Below are positions 12,898-25,864 of a DNA stretch of 64,000 bases, piece by piece; position 1 is the first letter of the stretch, and every line of letters starts with the position of its first letter. Source of the DNA: Opisthorchis felineus. Its lineage: Eukaryota; Platyhelminthes; Trematoda; Opisthorchiida; Opisthorchiidae. The notes under the pieces were generated by a model. It did not search any database and was not told the origin of the DNA. It saw only the letters and a program-made list of their open reading frames with translations. A program made the translations under genes and the position numbers. The DNA lies in NCBI GenBank assembly GCA_004794785.1, contig SJOL01005754.1, positions 347,095-411,094 of the forward strand, in the 5' to 3' direction.

Positions 12898-15800
12898 CTG
12901 TCGTAAGAGGGTATCGTAGGCACATGGGTTCAGGAGAAATAAATGGAATCAAGAAGAGTGGTTGGATGGACAAGAGTGTGAGATTTACATTGAAAATTGG
13001 AATACCGAAAGTGGTGGCATTGATCATAAAGTTTTATCTAGAGAGATAATTATCCTAAATGTTTCCCAGCGCACTAATACACACTGACTGTCAGTCACAG
13101 CCTTTCGTGTTCATACGTTGTTGAAGGCCTAGGAACTACTCCATACCAGCCGTTGTGTCACTGCGCCGAAATTTCGTGTTAAGAAGGGCGCAACCCCACT
13201 AAGACAGAGTTTCATAATCTTTCGGCTGCTGAATACTCGAAGGAGCTGGTCGACGGGTTCTTAACTCCGATGATTCTAACTCAGGTTCGCCTCGTAATAT
13301 GCTACGTTACACAGCGCAGGCCTGCTGCAAGCACCATACAAAATTGAGACATTCTTAGAATCTACTTTTATTTTTCTATTCACTTTGAGTCTTTCAACTA
13401 AATCACGCGACACTGATGCATCGGCGTTGAAGACTGATGTGCTGTCGATGATGATGGTGATGAACATGCTGAAGGTGATGTTGGTGATCAATCGGGGGGA
13501 AATGACAGGTGCGCCACTCACGAGGTAATCCTTATTGGGGTTTTCAAAAATGAAAAGTCTTTTGCTGGGAAACTGACACAGAGGATTCTACGGAGAAAAG
13601 AAAGCAACTAGAAGAATTCTGTCCAAAATACAAAATAATTTCTGAAGATTGAACGACGTTTTGATAGACCACAGTCTCTTCAAGGCCGGGCTATTCTATA
13701 TGGTAAGGCAGTGGGTGCTGGTGATCAGACGAGAACGCATGGCGAAATATTCTCCTGGTAAAGACTAGAGAGAAAAGGAAATTAAGAGTAACGAGCCCAT
13801 AGGTGTTAATTACCGTCAACAAATAAAAATACCAGGATGCGACTGTAATGAAGCGTTTATTTCCAGTGAAATTTACTCTATTGTAACTTTTCTGAATAAA
13901 AAGTTGAGGTGAGAACCAGACAGAGCATATCCAGTACTGCAATGTCCGTAAATTATGATCAATCTGCTATACTACTTCCAAAAAACGTGCAAGCTACTCC
14001 ATGCATAGATAAAGCAAATCGATGAGATCTCATCGGTGATACTGGTCTCTTTTCTTTGTGCAAACTAATACGGAACCAAGAAACAGTATATCTGTATTCC
14101 GAAAGTTGTGAAGATTACCGGTACCACTCATCGGCTAACATATGATATATGACCGCGGTTCATAACTGCACCCAGGTGTAAACTATCAATACCCCGTACG
14201 CTTTTGTGAAAGCGCTGGGGAGTTAACTAGCAGGATATAGGAAGCACAGAACCTTTGGGTTTTCATAAATGTCTGGGTGATTCGGGGTAGCGTGACGAAC
14301 TGATCAAATCACTCTTCGGTTGATCCGACGTGCTATCTGGTTAATAAATTGCCAGCTGAGTGTTCTCACAGTGTGGATATTTGACCGACAAATTCAGGTC
14401 AGCCAAAAGTCGTATCCTAACAAACGACAATACCAGAAAGGTGTATGGAGCACTCAAAGAGAGTTTGGCCTGCCTCTGTGGCGTTTAGAGAGCAACGGGG
14501 ATGTTTAAACGTTTTTTCATATCTCGAAGAATAGCTGGTCCCTCAGGGAAATTGATTCTACCAGCTGGGTGAGACAGTAGAAGTGACTCAATCGACAGCA
14601 ACACCAGCGCTGACACCAATACTTCACTACTGTACAGTCAGAGAAGAGTAATTTCGAAAGACTTGAAAGTGAAAAGATACCGGATTCTATAAATCCGCAG
14701 CGAACCACCAGCTTTCGTTCTGGTGCTGGCATGCTTTGATTCTTCGCTACTTATAAGTAGTTTAACAAGAAAAACATTATCATACGTCCGGTGGTTGTTT
14801 ATGATGTGGCTTGTGCCAGATACAAGTAATAAACGGAAGCCGGGCCAACGGCTACACGGTAAGTTGCAGGGTATTGGATCATCTCTCTGACATGCTAGGC
14901 GAGGACCTTCGTAGTCAAGTAAACACTTGCACGCGTTGTGCGATTACTACGAGAGTGAACAACTTGTAGCATGCGCCTACAACTGTATCCAATAATCATT
15001 AAAAATATCCAGTAGACTGTAACGTAATAAACAACGTCCACAGAAGATAACGACTCGCTGGAGTCCACAAACGATGAGATCATGAGAAGCACCACTGTTT
15101 TCACTGTTCAGCTTCACTTGGATCCGAAACTAAATCAACCTTATTGTAACGGAGCTTTGCTACTCGCTAACAAACTGTTCCAGCTGCAACAAAGCCCTTA
15201 AGTTGGCTTGCTTCCTAGTCTTCTATAATTCCTAGAGATGCTTCTATTAAAGTTCGTCTACTGAATTAAGTCTACCGATTTGGTTCTGACTCCCCTATTT
15301 CAGCCTTCCCGTAAACCTCAGCAACACGGGTTACCTATCCTTTTGGACATCTCGTTACAGCAGTTAGCAGATCGCTATCGCGAAATAGTGCCCTAAAATT
15401 CAGTGTATAGCACATGCAGGCTCTTGAAAACGGAGATGGATTGCACCGTATTCAGTGGGTGGTGGTATACCTCATGTAAATTTATCATCACCAGAAAAGG
15501 AAAAGCGGTTCTTAGTACAAAGGAAGGATTGTTCTATAAAATGCACATTCTCTCTTCGCTCAGTGGTTGATGTCGCGTCTGGAATTGTCAGTGAAGTGCC
15601 CAAAAGAGAAACATCCTTCCCAAAAAATCAGTACAACAAGTGACACCGTAAATTGTCCCGGAATTTCTCCATTTTATCCCACGAAATGTTGACGAATTCC
15701 TGCACGCAAGTCATTGTGCTCCACAAGTCTCCAGTCTCATCTCAGGATGTTGGTGAAATAAACCTGGTTGATTTGAAAGGCCACTGAATTTTACCAATAC

Positions 15801-17343
15801 CTTGAGGAGAGGCTCGCTACCTATATGCGACATGGTCTAATCATCCCAAATTTACCATCGGTTAAAAGTTCAAATGACAATGATATTTCTCTGTTTTATC
15901 CACCGTGGCAATCTCAGCCTAATACCACACTTTTTCACGTTCGATTTAGTCCAACCGGAAGAAGCTGAAAGGAATACCTAGAATCACCGTGCGTTGTACG
16001 CAGCTTGAAAATGACAGTGGTTGGTTTGTACATTCAGAAAGAGCTATTATATCGTGCCGAAATTTTAGCAAACCCACATTCGTTGCGCTTGAATGCTTAA
16101 TTGAAGGCAAAATGGTAAAGTTCACTCCATAAGGGAGACGGAAGAGAATTTAAGTTTCCGAGCGTTGATGCCTCCAAAGAAAGATTAAAAATTCACTTCC
16201 AACAACGTACAAATTACACAAGGTCAAACGTTTCTTTCGTTCTTTAGAAGCCAACAAAACTTCCCGATGGAAACAAATCGCAAGCTCATCACAGAATGAC
16301 TGCTATTCACAGTGAGAGAGGCTGAGACTTAAGGCATGGAAAATTCCGTATTGTTACCCTTTACCTACACAAGTCATCTGTATATGCAGTCCGCGCACAG
16401 TGAAAGATACCTGAAACGGACGTTCAAGGGACAACTTTCGTCAAACACTACTTCTAATAGTTATTTTGTTGATCAGAAATTTGCATCTATTAATTATCTG
16501 TGATCGTGAACACACACAGCTCAACATATTGTAGAAAAAATTGGATCCAGAACTGCTGGACAATGAATTGATTGATAGATATGAAAACGCAGAAGTGTGA
16601 AATTCTTTGGATCTTTTATTCAGTTCAGCCATTCGTATCATAGGGAACGAATCAAGCGGCGGAAATGGCACGCTCATGCCTTCCCGCAGACATAATATCG
16701 GCGAGCTTCCGCTGGGTAGCCTGTGAGGTTCGGTTCACTATTCAACCTTCCCTCCTATTGCCTCAGAACCTAGGACTAAGTGTAATTGTTAAATCTGCAA
16801 GAGGTTTAACAGGATTCAGTGGCATCAACCTCTAAGCAGCGCTTCCCCGAGAAAGTTTATACCTCAAAAGGTATACAAGGTATTGCAATTAGGCTCCTAG
16901 AACGGATGAATGAATCTCGCCAAAACCGATGCATATTGAGTTTGAACTTACATATTTGACAGAGTTACAGTTGCAAGGTGATTGTGTTTCTGTAAGGTAG
17001 TATAACGCTCTTGCTTTTCCAGGGCCCTTGCCGACAGTCTTACATAAAAGAATACGCAGTGTACTTAATTCTACTAATTATCAATGAGTTCACTTCTCAC
17101 TGGTAGGGTTGCATGGGTTTGAGTGGTTGTTTTTTAATCTTCTGGAAAAGTGGTGTGACAGACTGCTGCCAGAAATCTTCATGTGTAAAGATAAACATTC
17201 TTGAAAAGTGTTCATTCTTCACAAAAAATCAACCAGCTGTTGGCCAAACTTAATCTGGATGAAAAAAGATAACGACTGAATAAAGTTGTACTCCTCTGAC
17301 AGAAAGAAGTAGACGGATAATAAGAAAACGCAAGACAACTCAC
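12898..17343 (-). other. Intron B-C of the zinc-finger gene
   Basis: About 4.4 kb between exons B and C. The sequence is AT-rich, with a GATGATGGTGATG-like imperfect triplet run near 13.45 kb. I recognise no coding region, ribozyme core or LINE fragment in it. Short ORFs of 60-83 codons on both strands are of the length expected by chance. Confidence 0.75.
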
Positions 17344-17572
17344 TTCGCAAGCAAAAGGTTTTTCTCCATTGTGGACGCGCATGTGATTCTTCAGATCTGT
17401 TGGATTGCAGAAGCTGTGTGTGCATTCGACACAAGAGAATCGTTTTTCCTCATGAATGCGCACGTGTGTCCGCAGATAGGACTCCGAAGCAAAGTCTGCA
17501 CTACAAATTCCACACACGTATTCGCGAGGTCCATGGACACGTTTTTTGTGGTCAGTCAAGGAAGTGGTGTCT
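17344..17572 (-). CDS. C2H2 zinc-finger protein, exon B (end of finger 2, fingers 3-4, start of finger 5)
   Basis: Second exon of the nine-finger gene. The acceptor TTGTAG lies just before 17572 and the donor GAA|GTGAGT just after 17344. The first base completes an Arg codon begun in exon A, so the finger 2 helix region reads on without a gap to H117 and H122. Finger 3 uses C129, C132, H145, H149. Finger 4 uses C156, C159, H172, H176. An NGEKPF linker, close to the classical TGEKP linker, leads to finger 5, whose first Cys (C184) and following Glu end the exon in phase 0. Reading past the donor gives residues without the second finger Cys, which supports splicing here. The upstream intron is about 15.7 kb and the downstream one about 4.4 kb. 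Open frames on the other strand here are shadows. Confidence 0.9.
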
Positions 17573-20500
17573 CTACAACATCAAAAGACAATGCGTTGAA
17601 CGAGTCAAGTGAAAAGAACAGGAATTGCAAAGGAACGAAATGCAGCTGATTCGTTTTACTTTTCCGTACGCCTTGGCTGTTATGGATGTTTTCTACATTT
17701 CGTACTGCCTACATCGCATAATAATGATGTATAACTAACCTATCGTTCCGAAAATGTGCTACTGATTACGATGACCGGATAAAACAGGTTTATTGCATCT
17801 GCTACTCCAACAACAATGGTCCGGATACAGTCAGCTTTGCTCATCTTTACACTAGATGTGGGTGACAATGAATACAACTGACCAAGCTCGGCAAACAGAT
17901 AAACGGCGACCTGATCAGCAGTCCACACAATTGACGATTTTCTCAAATTCCTTGAAAGCTTATTGTGTCCTCGCCATCTTTTTTCTTACAAATCACTTTA
18001 TCGATCCAGCTACACCTTTTGCAGTTTAACCGTGTCCATGCATGAAACTAATAAAAAAAACTCAATTATTCTGAAACACGACCCGTCCTAATTTCAACCG
18101 TCTTTCTGAAGCATGCAAATAAAAATGTACTTCGGAAGCCACTGGACTGGGAGGACTGAATATACCTGTACTACCGGACATTCACTGGTATCCTGAAGAT
18201 ACCGGCTAATTACAAGTATCATCAGCTGCTCAAGTGTCCTCTAGTTGGATGTATCACTAATGTCTGAGATGAAACCATGTGAGATGTTCATTAATGTCTT
18301 GCCATCATAATCAAGCTACTCCGATGTCTTAGCCAACCAAAGAGTCATGTGTTGCATCACACTTTATTATTCATATTGCGTGAATACTCAAACCGCGCGT
18401 ATTATTGTAGGCAGGATTCCTTGAACACGATAGGTGATCTACATTCAATACGTCACATTTACTCCTTGTTATAACAACCTTCGAAATTTGACCGTGTTAC
18501 ATCATTTCGTCGTTTGACTGCATGGCTGTATGGTATTTCCCTCAGCTTTATTTTGGAGAGACAAGCAAGTTCTCCTCATGTAGTCAAATAAAAAATATCC
18601 GACTATGGTGGCATCGCCCTTTTGACAGGTGTTTTTGGAGGGCATGTTAACCGGATTCAGAAAGTTTGTTTGGACAATACTTATGAGCTTCAGATGCAGT
18701 GATGAACTCACATTCGGTACCCAACTTTAAGCAGACTGGCACAAAACTACTTGCCAGAAATGTATCGAGTCTTCTAAAGTATTCATGTCTGTTATCCCCG
18801 ATATTCCTGAAACGTACTTAGGGATACAACCTCCCTAAAGTAATTGGTAAATTGTCTGACCTAATCGAATCCCTTGACATTTCACATGAACTTCACTTAA
18901 CACTAATCTCTGTAAGCTTAATAAAAACAGACCTGAGACTCCGTGGTGTATGAAGCTAAAAAATTCGTGGATAGTGAGGAAATTCTGAGGCCCACGTGAC
19001 CTTTGGGATGTTGTCCTTTCCAAAAAAACTACGTAAACTTCGCAATGGAGGAGCCACTGAACACCATATCATGCGACGGGTTATTGGGAGATGCATGGTG
19101 TTGTGTCCTGTCTGGATGCATGTGTATCGTACCACTTCCCATCCAACTATGACTCCATTGTGGTGGTCAAACCCACACCTCGACTGTCCTAATATTTCTG
19201 AAGATTGGTGAGATTGTAGTGCGGATAATTCCTAACATGGACGAAAAGACCGCACAGTGTTTCTCCTCCTTTCAGCGTGGGTTGGTTTCACGCGTAGGAT
19301 TAGATCAAGGCTAGGACACCTTCAAACAAGATGCTTGCCTCTCGTGTAACAGAATCCTGGTCTAATAAACCCTCGTTGTTTGCGAAAAAAGCATTCAGTC
19401 AGTAGGGAATGTAAATCATTTTGAAAGCTCCGATACTTTAACGCATATGTTCTTACTGAGACTTATCAATGTCAGTTCTCTGTTCACGTTCAGACAAAAA
19501 AACGTATACCAAACAAAAAACTGTCTTCTCTGTGGCAAAGCTGTTTGTCACATGCCTCTCGTGAACATAACTGAGGCCATTTGTCTGTTGGCTTTTACGG
19601 CACTGAACTTTATGTGATTATTGATTGGTATTGTTGCTATGGTGATAATGTGAGGTCAAATTGAGCACAATACACCCCTGACTACATTTCAGTCAACACT
19701 AGCGCTATAGGTGTGCATCGATCAGTTTACGAAGAATTGTACAACGGAGGTAAGGCATGAAAAGGTGCAACCGATGTCAGTTGTGTGGTCAGTAGCTGGG
19801 CTGGATATGAAACGATATACGTACGTGTTACTGAAGGTAAAGCTGACTGAAAAAACCAACGGAGGACGCAAAACCCATGCCAAAATATCCGCAGAGGGAC
19901 TTTGCAGCTAAAACACAACGACTGCTCCGGAGTCTTCATTGCGGTACCGCATGATTTTGAGGCATATCACTCAGTCTAATGCCCAAATTACATTCACTGG
20001 GAGGAACTCAAGACACTGCTTCAGCTTGAAAAGTCCGAAAAGTGCTTTCAAGAAAGTCATCCAAAAGTATATTTGTCTCGACGCCATGTGTAGCTAGGAC
20101 TAGGAGACGTGGACAGGACCAAACAGAAAGTGATACCCCTAAATAGGCCCTGAGAAACTTGGAAGCAGACAAATCAACCATGAAACCTTCACACACTCTC
20201 AGCACCTCACACATAGAACCGGAACGAAAAATTGCTCAATAAGGTCCTGAGATGTTACGTTCTTTGAGCTATCACACCGCATGAACATCCGGAAGCCTCA
20301 ACAAATTAGGGATATATTTGCTTTAACAAGAATTCACGTGATAGAAGTCAACCTTTGAATGAGTCTATTTGGGGTCAACCACGGATTTTGTAGAACTCCT
20401 AACACTCAGTTGCCAATAGTCCGTTGTTGATGTCACAAATCTACAGTGTAATTAACCACGGCTGCAACTGTTTTCTGTGGAACTGAACTTGACCCTCTCA

Positions 20501-21799
20501 GGATGGCAGCAGGTTTCCGTGTTTCCTCATCTCATTTATCGTCTCAATCAAAGCCACATTCTATGGACTATTGAAGTTAGAGTATGTTCAGTCACTGCAC
20601 TTTGTTCATATTCGAGGATTTTGAATGGGGGGGGGGCAGCTTGAACGTTGCGAAGGAGTAGTGCATCTATTGGGAGATATGTAAGCTCCACGGAAGGCCT
20701 ACGACCTGAATGTATGCAGATCATATTCGTCCTTATTTTGAAAGGTTTTGTTCAGTTAAAATTAGTGGCCGTAAAACCGGTGCAATAATCCACATTCCGA
20801 TTTGATGTCCAAAGAAACCACTCCGAGGTGATCCAACAAGTACATCCAACTGGGACTGCAATTGGAACTACCAAAATTGTTAAGCAAGAAAACTGCTGCT
20901 CTTCTTGCTGGATTCAGACGGGCGCCAACAATAAAGTGAACAGACTACGATTTGCTCAAGAGTCACAGGAGATAGCAAAGAATTTAGATACAATTTGCCT
21001 TCTAGGCTAGGGGCCACTTTACACTTCACATACTCTATACACTCTGTCCTGCCAGTTTCCATTACGACCATCTGACACAATCGGGATATGCTTAGTTGGC
21101 TAGCATCGGCATTTTTCCTTTCCAGTTTTCGATCTTCGTACCAGAAAAGAACTTTGGGAAACACGTTGATACTACAGCTGTTACTAATGATGGTGATAAC
21201 GACGGTGCAAACATAACCATTCCACTAAGGGAGAAGGCACGTAACGAAAACCAAGGGACTGCTTACTCAACGGTCGTATCCGGTTTTGGTGGAAGCAACT
21301 AACATAATGGGAGAGTTTTTTCAGATTCCGTATATGACGTAAACAAGAGGGACGAAGTACACACATCTACAAAATACATTGGTGATAACGAGAGACCCAA
21401 ATGAAACCCTCGTTTACGATATATTTTAAGTGGAACATAAGGCTGATGGAAACTCCAAGATGGGAACTTCACGATATGAAAACCGTTTTCAGCACACTGC
21501 AAAGGTCTGGTTAGAACAAAAGAGCTGAAGTCACATCTCCTCAGATGAATAGTGGAACCAAACGCATAGTGTAACCGTCAAAGGTTTCTTGTACTTTCTC
21601 ATTCTCAATTTCCTTCCACATCTATTTTCCAAGTTCATGACTCTCTTTTTTAAAGAGTTTGCCAAAGTGGTATTGCGCCCTGTTCCTATGGTGATCTCGT
21701 TTGATGCCGTGAAGATGTATGACGGCAGCATTTGGGTGAAACATCTTTACTTATGGCGAGTAGTAGACTTTCGAAATGAATGACATTGAGAAATCTGGT

Positions 21800-22130
21800 T
21801 ATAACAGGAGTCAAGCCGGTTCTGTGATTGCCACACTCATTGCGAACACTATTTTGAAACTGGACACTACTATCGACTCAGCTCAATAGCTTGGGACGGT
21901 CTTTCTCGCCCAGAGAGAGTGAAGTAAGTAAGACAAAAGCCGACCGATGATTTCACCACCTCGAAGCAGAACGGATGCCCGTTCGTCAGAACCATCAACT
22001 CAGTGATGCGTGAAAGACAAAAGGCATTCGCTTATTTCCGAAGTCGTCGGGTATTCAAGTTCACAGTGCACGGCCCCGTTGCGCGTCTAGAACAGCTGAG
22101 CAACTGTAGACGACCAGTTGGAGTGTTCCT
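21800..22130 (-). pseudogene. LINE fragment homologous to 41760-42080
   Basis: Nucleotide match by eye to the main LINE: CATTCGCTTATTTCCGAAGT at about 22025 corresponds to GTTCGCTTATTTCCGAAGTC at 41980. CTGTGATTGCCAC and GGTCT-TCT-GCCCAG also match in the same order. Degraded beyond coding. Confidence 0.65.
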
Positions 22131-22834
22131 AAAAATGTCCAAACCAACCCTTCAGACGTTCTTCTTCAGGTATAGGCGAGCTTTTTTATCAGTGACTTTC
22201 ACTCACTAGAGGCTTATTTGAGCCTGATGGTCGTATCAGCTGGAATAATTGGCACGCAATCCCAGAGTTTCTGGCTTCCCCATTTTCTCAGCTTTCTGAA
22301 CACACCATGCTCTTCCATCAGTGAAAACGCTTTTTTCTCCTGAATTCTGACAGCTCGTCGAGAGGCATGGTACTATCGTTCATAAGGAATACGTGCCCAA
22401 GGGTTGAGCAATTTTAGAACGTTACTCGAGGTCCGGTGCTTAAATCCAGTTGGGTACGCCGTTTCACAAGCAAATTGACTTGCAGCCTGCAGGATTGCGG
22501 ACAGCACTTTCCAGTAAGAGTCAACGTAAAATGACGCACTATACAGAAGGGACTTCAGTAGGCGGTTTTGACTGATTTGCTTCAATCAGGGCCGAGAACT
22601 CTTCAAGATAATGTATGCGCACCTGAAAAGCTTAAGGAGAAGCAGCAAAGAACAACCTCGTAATCCGAATCCACATAGGTGTTCCAGAACGAGCGACAGC
22701 CAGTTATTGGTCCATGCCACATATAGCTGAGGATAATGTAGTTTGTCTGTGCTGAAGGCTGGCTTCAGTGCGGGGGACGCCATGTGGTAAAGCAGCTTCA
22801 GTTATTTTGGAATTTGGTCGTTGGCTTGTTCACA

Positions 22835-23032
22835 GAGCTGGGCAATGTGATTGCAAACGTTTCATCACCAATCGAGGTGACATCATCAGTGCGTTATTGG
22901 GGAGCGTAGTGGTGCGTAGCGATTGGTTGGTGGTTGTACGTTGAGTAGTGTTACGTGTGCCTTAATATACGTGCTACTAGCCGGGGCTGACCTTTGATCG
23001 CGATTAGTTGTTCGGTCGGGCGGTTCCATTGG
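22835..23032 (-). repeat. Penelope element direct repeat (pLTR), downstream copy
   Basis: 198 bp, matching 24994-25191 with five differences. In the element's coding sense this is the 3' copy. It carries the better preserved hammerhead core (22843-22899). Confidence 0.9.
22843..22899 (-). ncRNA. Hammerhead ribozyme (type I-like) in Penelope pLTR, copy 1
   Basis: On the minus strand, in the element's coding sense, CUGAUGA (22889-22883) is followed by helix II (GUCACC paired with GGUGAU, loop UCGAUU), then GAA (22863-22861), then a self-complementary ACGU and U at the expected cleavage site between 22856 and 22855. Helix I is GCA/UGC next to the core, an internal loop, and CAAU/AUUG further out. 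One extra U lies between the core A9 and helix II, a variation known from some natural hammerheads. Hammerheads in Penelope-like pLTRs are an established observation. Activity here is inferred only. Confidence 0.72.
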
Positions 23033-23052
23033 TTGCTCTGTTATCCTGTGTC

Positions 23053-24990
23053 CTCATTCGCCGATGCCCACGTGACCTTTGAGCTTGGCATCCCCTGTCG
23101 CCGTACTCTGGCCGATGTTGGAGTGACCTTTGTTCTTGGTCCTTCCGAGTTCCGGCTTGTAGCTTTTATTGATTTGACTCCAAGGAGTTCCTTGTTTCTT
23201 CGTTTGTGAATCCAATATTCGGTTCTCCTTGAGTATTCCGGTTGAGATGTTGGTCCTTTGCACGTAGAGGTGCGTAAATTTGATCCAGTTCGATGCACCG
23301 GTTGATCGAATCCACCGTGGAGTACCATGCTTCCAGAAATTCCCTTCCGTGTCTCGTGTCTCCGTGTGCCAAAGTTTTGCGTTTTCCAGATTGAATTTGT
23401 GGCCTTCTTGGTCTTCGTGTATGGATATCAATGATAGGGGGTCATGTCTCCTGACGGCTACGTTGTGTTACTTTATTCGTGTGTTTAATTTCCTCCCAGT
23501 TTGTCCAAAGTAGAATCTGTTGCAGTTGTTGCAGTTGATTTGGTATATCACATTGTTCCTCTTAGTTTTGTCTCGGTTGTCCTTCGGTCTTGAGATTAGT
23601 TCCCTTAGAGTGACATTCGGTTTGTGGACCACCAGGATTCTTTTTTGAACCAATAATCTGGTTGCGAGTTCCGATATATTCTTGATGTAAGGCAGAACTA
23701 CCCGTCTGGTGGCTTGTTCTTGCTGTTGCTGTTGTTGAGATGCCTTCTTCTTCAAGCTTCTCTTGATAAAATTCCTTGGATATCCATTGTTCCGGAACAC
23801 TCTGAACAGATGGTTTTCTTTCTTCTTCCGTAGTTCTGTGGCGCTGTAGTGTGTCTCCGCCCTCTTGAACAGGGTTTGGACGCAGCTCTTCTTGTGGTTT
23901 ACTGGATGATTGCTGTTGTAGTTCAGTATTTGATCCGTATGTGTATCTTTCCGGTATACGCAGGTTTCCAAAGTCTCATCCACCTTTCTGTTCACTAAAA
24001 CGTCCAAGAATGTTCCTCTCCAGTTCGATTGTAAACTTGATATCTTCAAACGTGGTGTTGAGCAGTTCGTGCGCATTATATACTGAACCTCGTTTCATGA
24101 TGACAAAGGTGTCGTCCACGTAGCGGATCCACAGCTTTGGATTGATGATCGGCACTACCATGCGCTCTAATCTTTGCATTACTACCTCAGCGATAAATCC
24201 TGATATTGGAGATCCTATTGGAGTCCCTTTCAGCTGCTGATATATTTGCCCGTCGAAGGTAAAGTACGTTTCCATGCAAAAGTCCAACAGCTTGCATAGA
24301 CTTTCAGGTTTCATGGTTTCTGTTGTGTTTGGTTTATTCCGAAACAGTTCTGCTATGGTTTCTCTTGCGAGGTTGTGGTTGATTGAAGTGAACAGTGATG
24401 TGACATCAAATGAAAGCATGATTACATCGTCTTCTACCCTGACGTTCCGTAGTTTGCGTAGAAATTCACCTGCATTATTGACTGTGTGTTCCGATCCAGA
24501 AATTAAGTGTTTCAATCTTCTCCATAAGCCCTTTGCTAATTTGTATGATGGGGTTCCCGGAAGTGAAGCGATTGGTCTAAGTGGAGTTCCTCCTTTGTGA
24601 ACCTTTATCTACTCGGCGTCCGATTGCTGCTTCAAGTTCTGCCAAGTGGTGTGGACCGGTTTTAGTCAGAAAATTTGTCTTGCTTTCGGTGATTACTCTT
24701 TCGTATTTTCTGAGACGATTGTGGGCGTCAGTTATTATTAACCTCACCATTCGTCTGCCATACTGTCTTGCTATGGCCCACGCCTGTGGATGGTCTAGTG
24801 CCGGTCTGTGATTAGTACTAGGTGGCAGCACGTTCCTACGCAGGCATTCATGGAGGAAGTATAATTGTTCGCGTGTAAAAGCTTGTCGGCAGGCGAAGTT
24901 TTCCCAGTGACGAGCTTCTTTGAGCGTTGTACGCTCGAATTGGTTTTCTATAGAGGAAAATTTTGGTAGCTCAGGTAGCGTAGATGGTTC
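23053..24990 (-). pseudogene. Penelope-like reverse transcriptase / GIY-YIG protein, disrupted
   Basis: Minus-strand coding region of about 640 codons, read in segments. The N-terminal segment runs from about 24990 to 24600 and includes LPKFSSIEN and ERVITESKT. A frameshift near 24600 leads to the RT segment (24600 to about 24010), with motif A FDVTSLFTSI, motif B GTPIGSPISG and the catalytic YVDD at 24122-24111. A second frameshift near 24010 precedes FLDVLV, a short Gln run near 23.73 kb, then the GIY-YIG core with VIYQINC and FYFGQTGR. A TAA at 23470-23468 replaces the Glu expected in the R-x-x-E-H motif. A third frameshift near 23380 moves the last GIY-YIG segment (REFLEAWYST) to another frame. 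Every expected domain is present, so this is a recently disabled copy rather than a fragment. The family assignment is secure; exact indel positions need alignment to an intact relative. Confidence 0.88.
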
Positions 24991-24993
24991 GCT

Positions 24994-25191
24994 GAGCTGG
25001 GCATTGTGATTGCAAACGTTTCATCATCAGTCGAGGTGACATCATCAGTGCGTTATTGGGGAGCGTAGTGGTGCGTAGCGATTGGTTGGTGGTTGTGCGT
25101 TGAGTAGTGTTACGTGTGCCTTAATATACGTGCTACTAGCCGGGGCTGACCTTTGATCGCGATTAGTTGTTCGGTCGGGCGGTTACATTGG
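24994..25191 (-). repeat. Penelope element direct repeat (pLTR), upstream copy
   Basis: 198 bp, matching 22835-23032. In coding sense it is the 5' copy, and the open reading frame seems to begin at or inside its inner end. Its hammerhead has weaker helix II and outer helix I pairing than the other copy. Confidence 0.9.
25002..25058 (-). ncRNA. Hammerhead ribozyme in Penelope pLTR, copy 2 (weakened)
   Basis: Same core as copy 1 (CUGAUGA, GAA, palindromic ACGU). Substitutions cut helix II to four pairs (GUCA with UGAU), and one change disrupts the outer helix I pairing. It probably cleaves poorly, if at all. Confidence 0.6.
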
Positions 25192-25841
25192 AATTTAGTA
25201 ATGCACATAACCATAGCAGGCTTTGTCGTTGTCCATGCACCTCTATTCCACACCTAGGCGACCACCCAACTAAGCCTCAGCACCGCTAAATCTGCCTAAT
25301 TGCACATTCACACCTCTAGCAACCGAAACAATATCTGAGCTCTTTGCTTACCGCAAAAAGGCGTTCAAAACGTCAGAAAAACGGTTGCTTGAGAATATCA
25401 GAGCTTTAGTCTCTTGGGTTTGGCAGATACAATGAACAGACGGCACTTGTCGGCGCGTTTGTAGGGTATTCTCACAGACGTTGCCAAACGAATTGCACAG
25501 AGACAACAATCAAAGGGTAACCATTTAGGCCATAATTAGATGGGAAGTTGGGCTATTTAAAAAAAAACGAAATACATCACGCCTCTCACGTCACACAGAA
25601 CTTCTGTTCAGTTTGGTGAATTTGTTGGACTGCGAAGCTCGTAGTCCTGATCTCCATCCCATTGGGACTCACGAGTAAATTAGCACAGCGAGTGTACAAA
25701 GACACAACTGTATGTGATTCCAAAATTGGGCTAGTGGATTCCTTGAAACAGGGATGGGGGAGTGTTACTAAGAATGTCCTAGTGCAGGAAAATGATTGAT
25801 AAACGCTTTGAGGCGAACTTGCCGAGGAAAACCCGAGCAAA

Positions 25842-25864
25842 CTCTCTCTCTCTCTCTCTCTCTC
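25842..25864. repeat. CT microsatellite
   Basis: Uninterrupted (CT)n run of about 11 units within intron A-B. Confidence 0.9.

Larger units (their letters stand above)
22835..25191 (-). mobile_element. Penelope-like retroelement with direct terminal repeats, frameshifted
   Basis: A nearly complete element of about 2.36 kb, coding on the minus strand. Two 198-bp direct repeats (22835-23032 and 24994-25191) differ at five positions by my reading, as expected for the pseudo-LTRs of Penelope-like elements. Between them lie, in order on the minus strand, an N-terminal region, a reverse transcriptase with YVDD, and a GIY-YIG endonuclease segment with its Gln-Thr-Gly-Arg stretch. That domain order is diagnostic of the family, whose members prime reverse transcription at nicked target DNA. 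It sits inside intron A-B of the zinc-finger gene, in the same orientation. The coding region is broken by three frameshifts and one stop, so this copy cannot make its own protein. A hammerhead core lies in each repeat. Confidence 0.9.

Noticed and set aside
17371..17649. Plus-strand ORFs of 70-92 codons over exon B
   Set aside because: Antisense shadows of the zinc-finger coding exon.
17740..17946. Minus-strand 68-codon ORF upstream of exon B
   Set aside because: No zinc-finger pattern. Exon A joins exon B directly in the correct phase, so there is no room for it.
24274..24831. Plus-strand ORFs of 76 and 108 codons inside the Penelope element
   Set aside because: Antisense shadows of the reverse transcriptase; no motif of their own.
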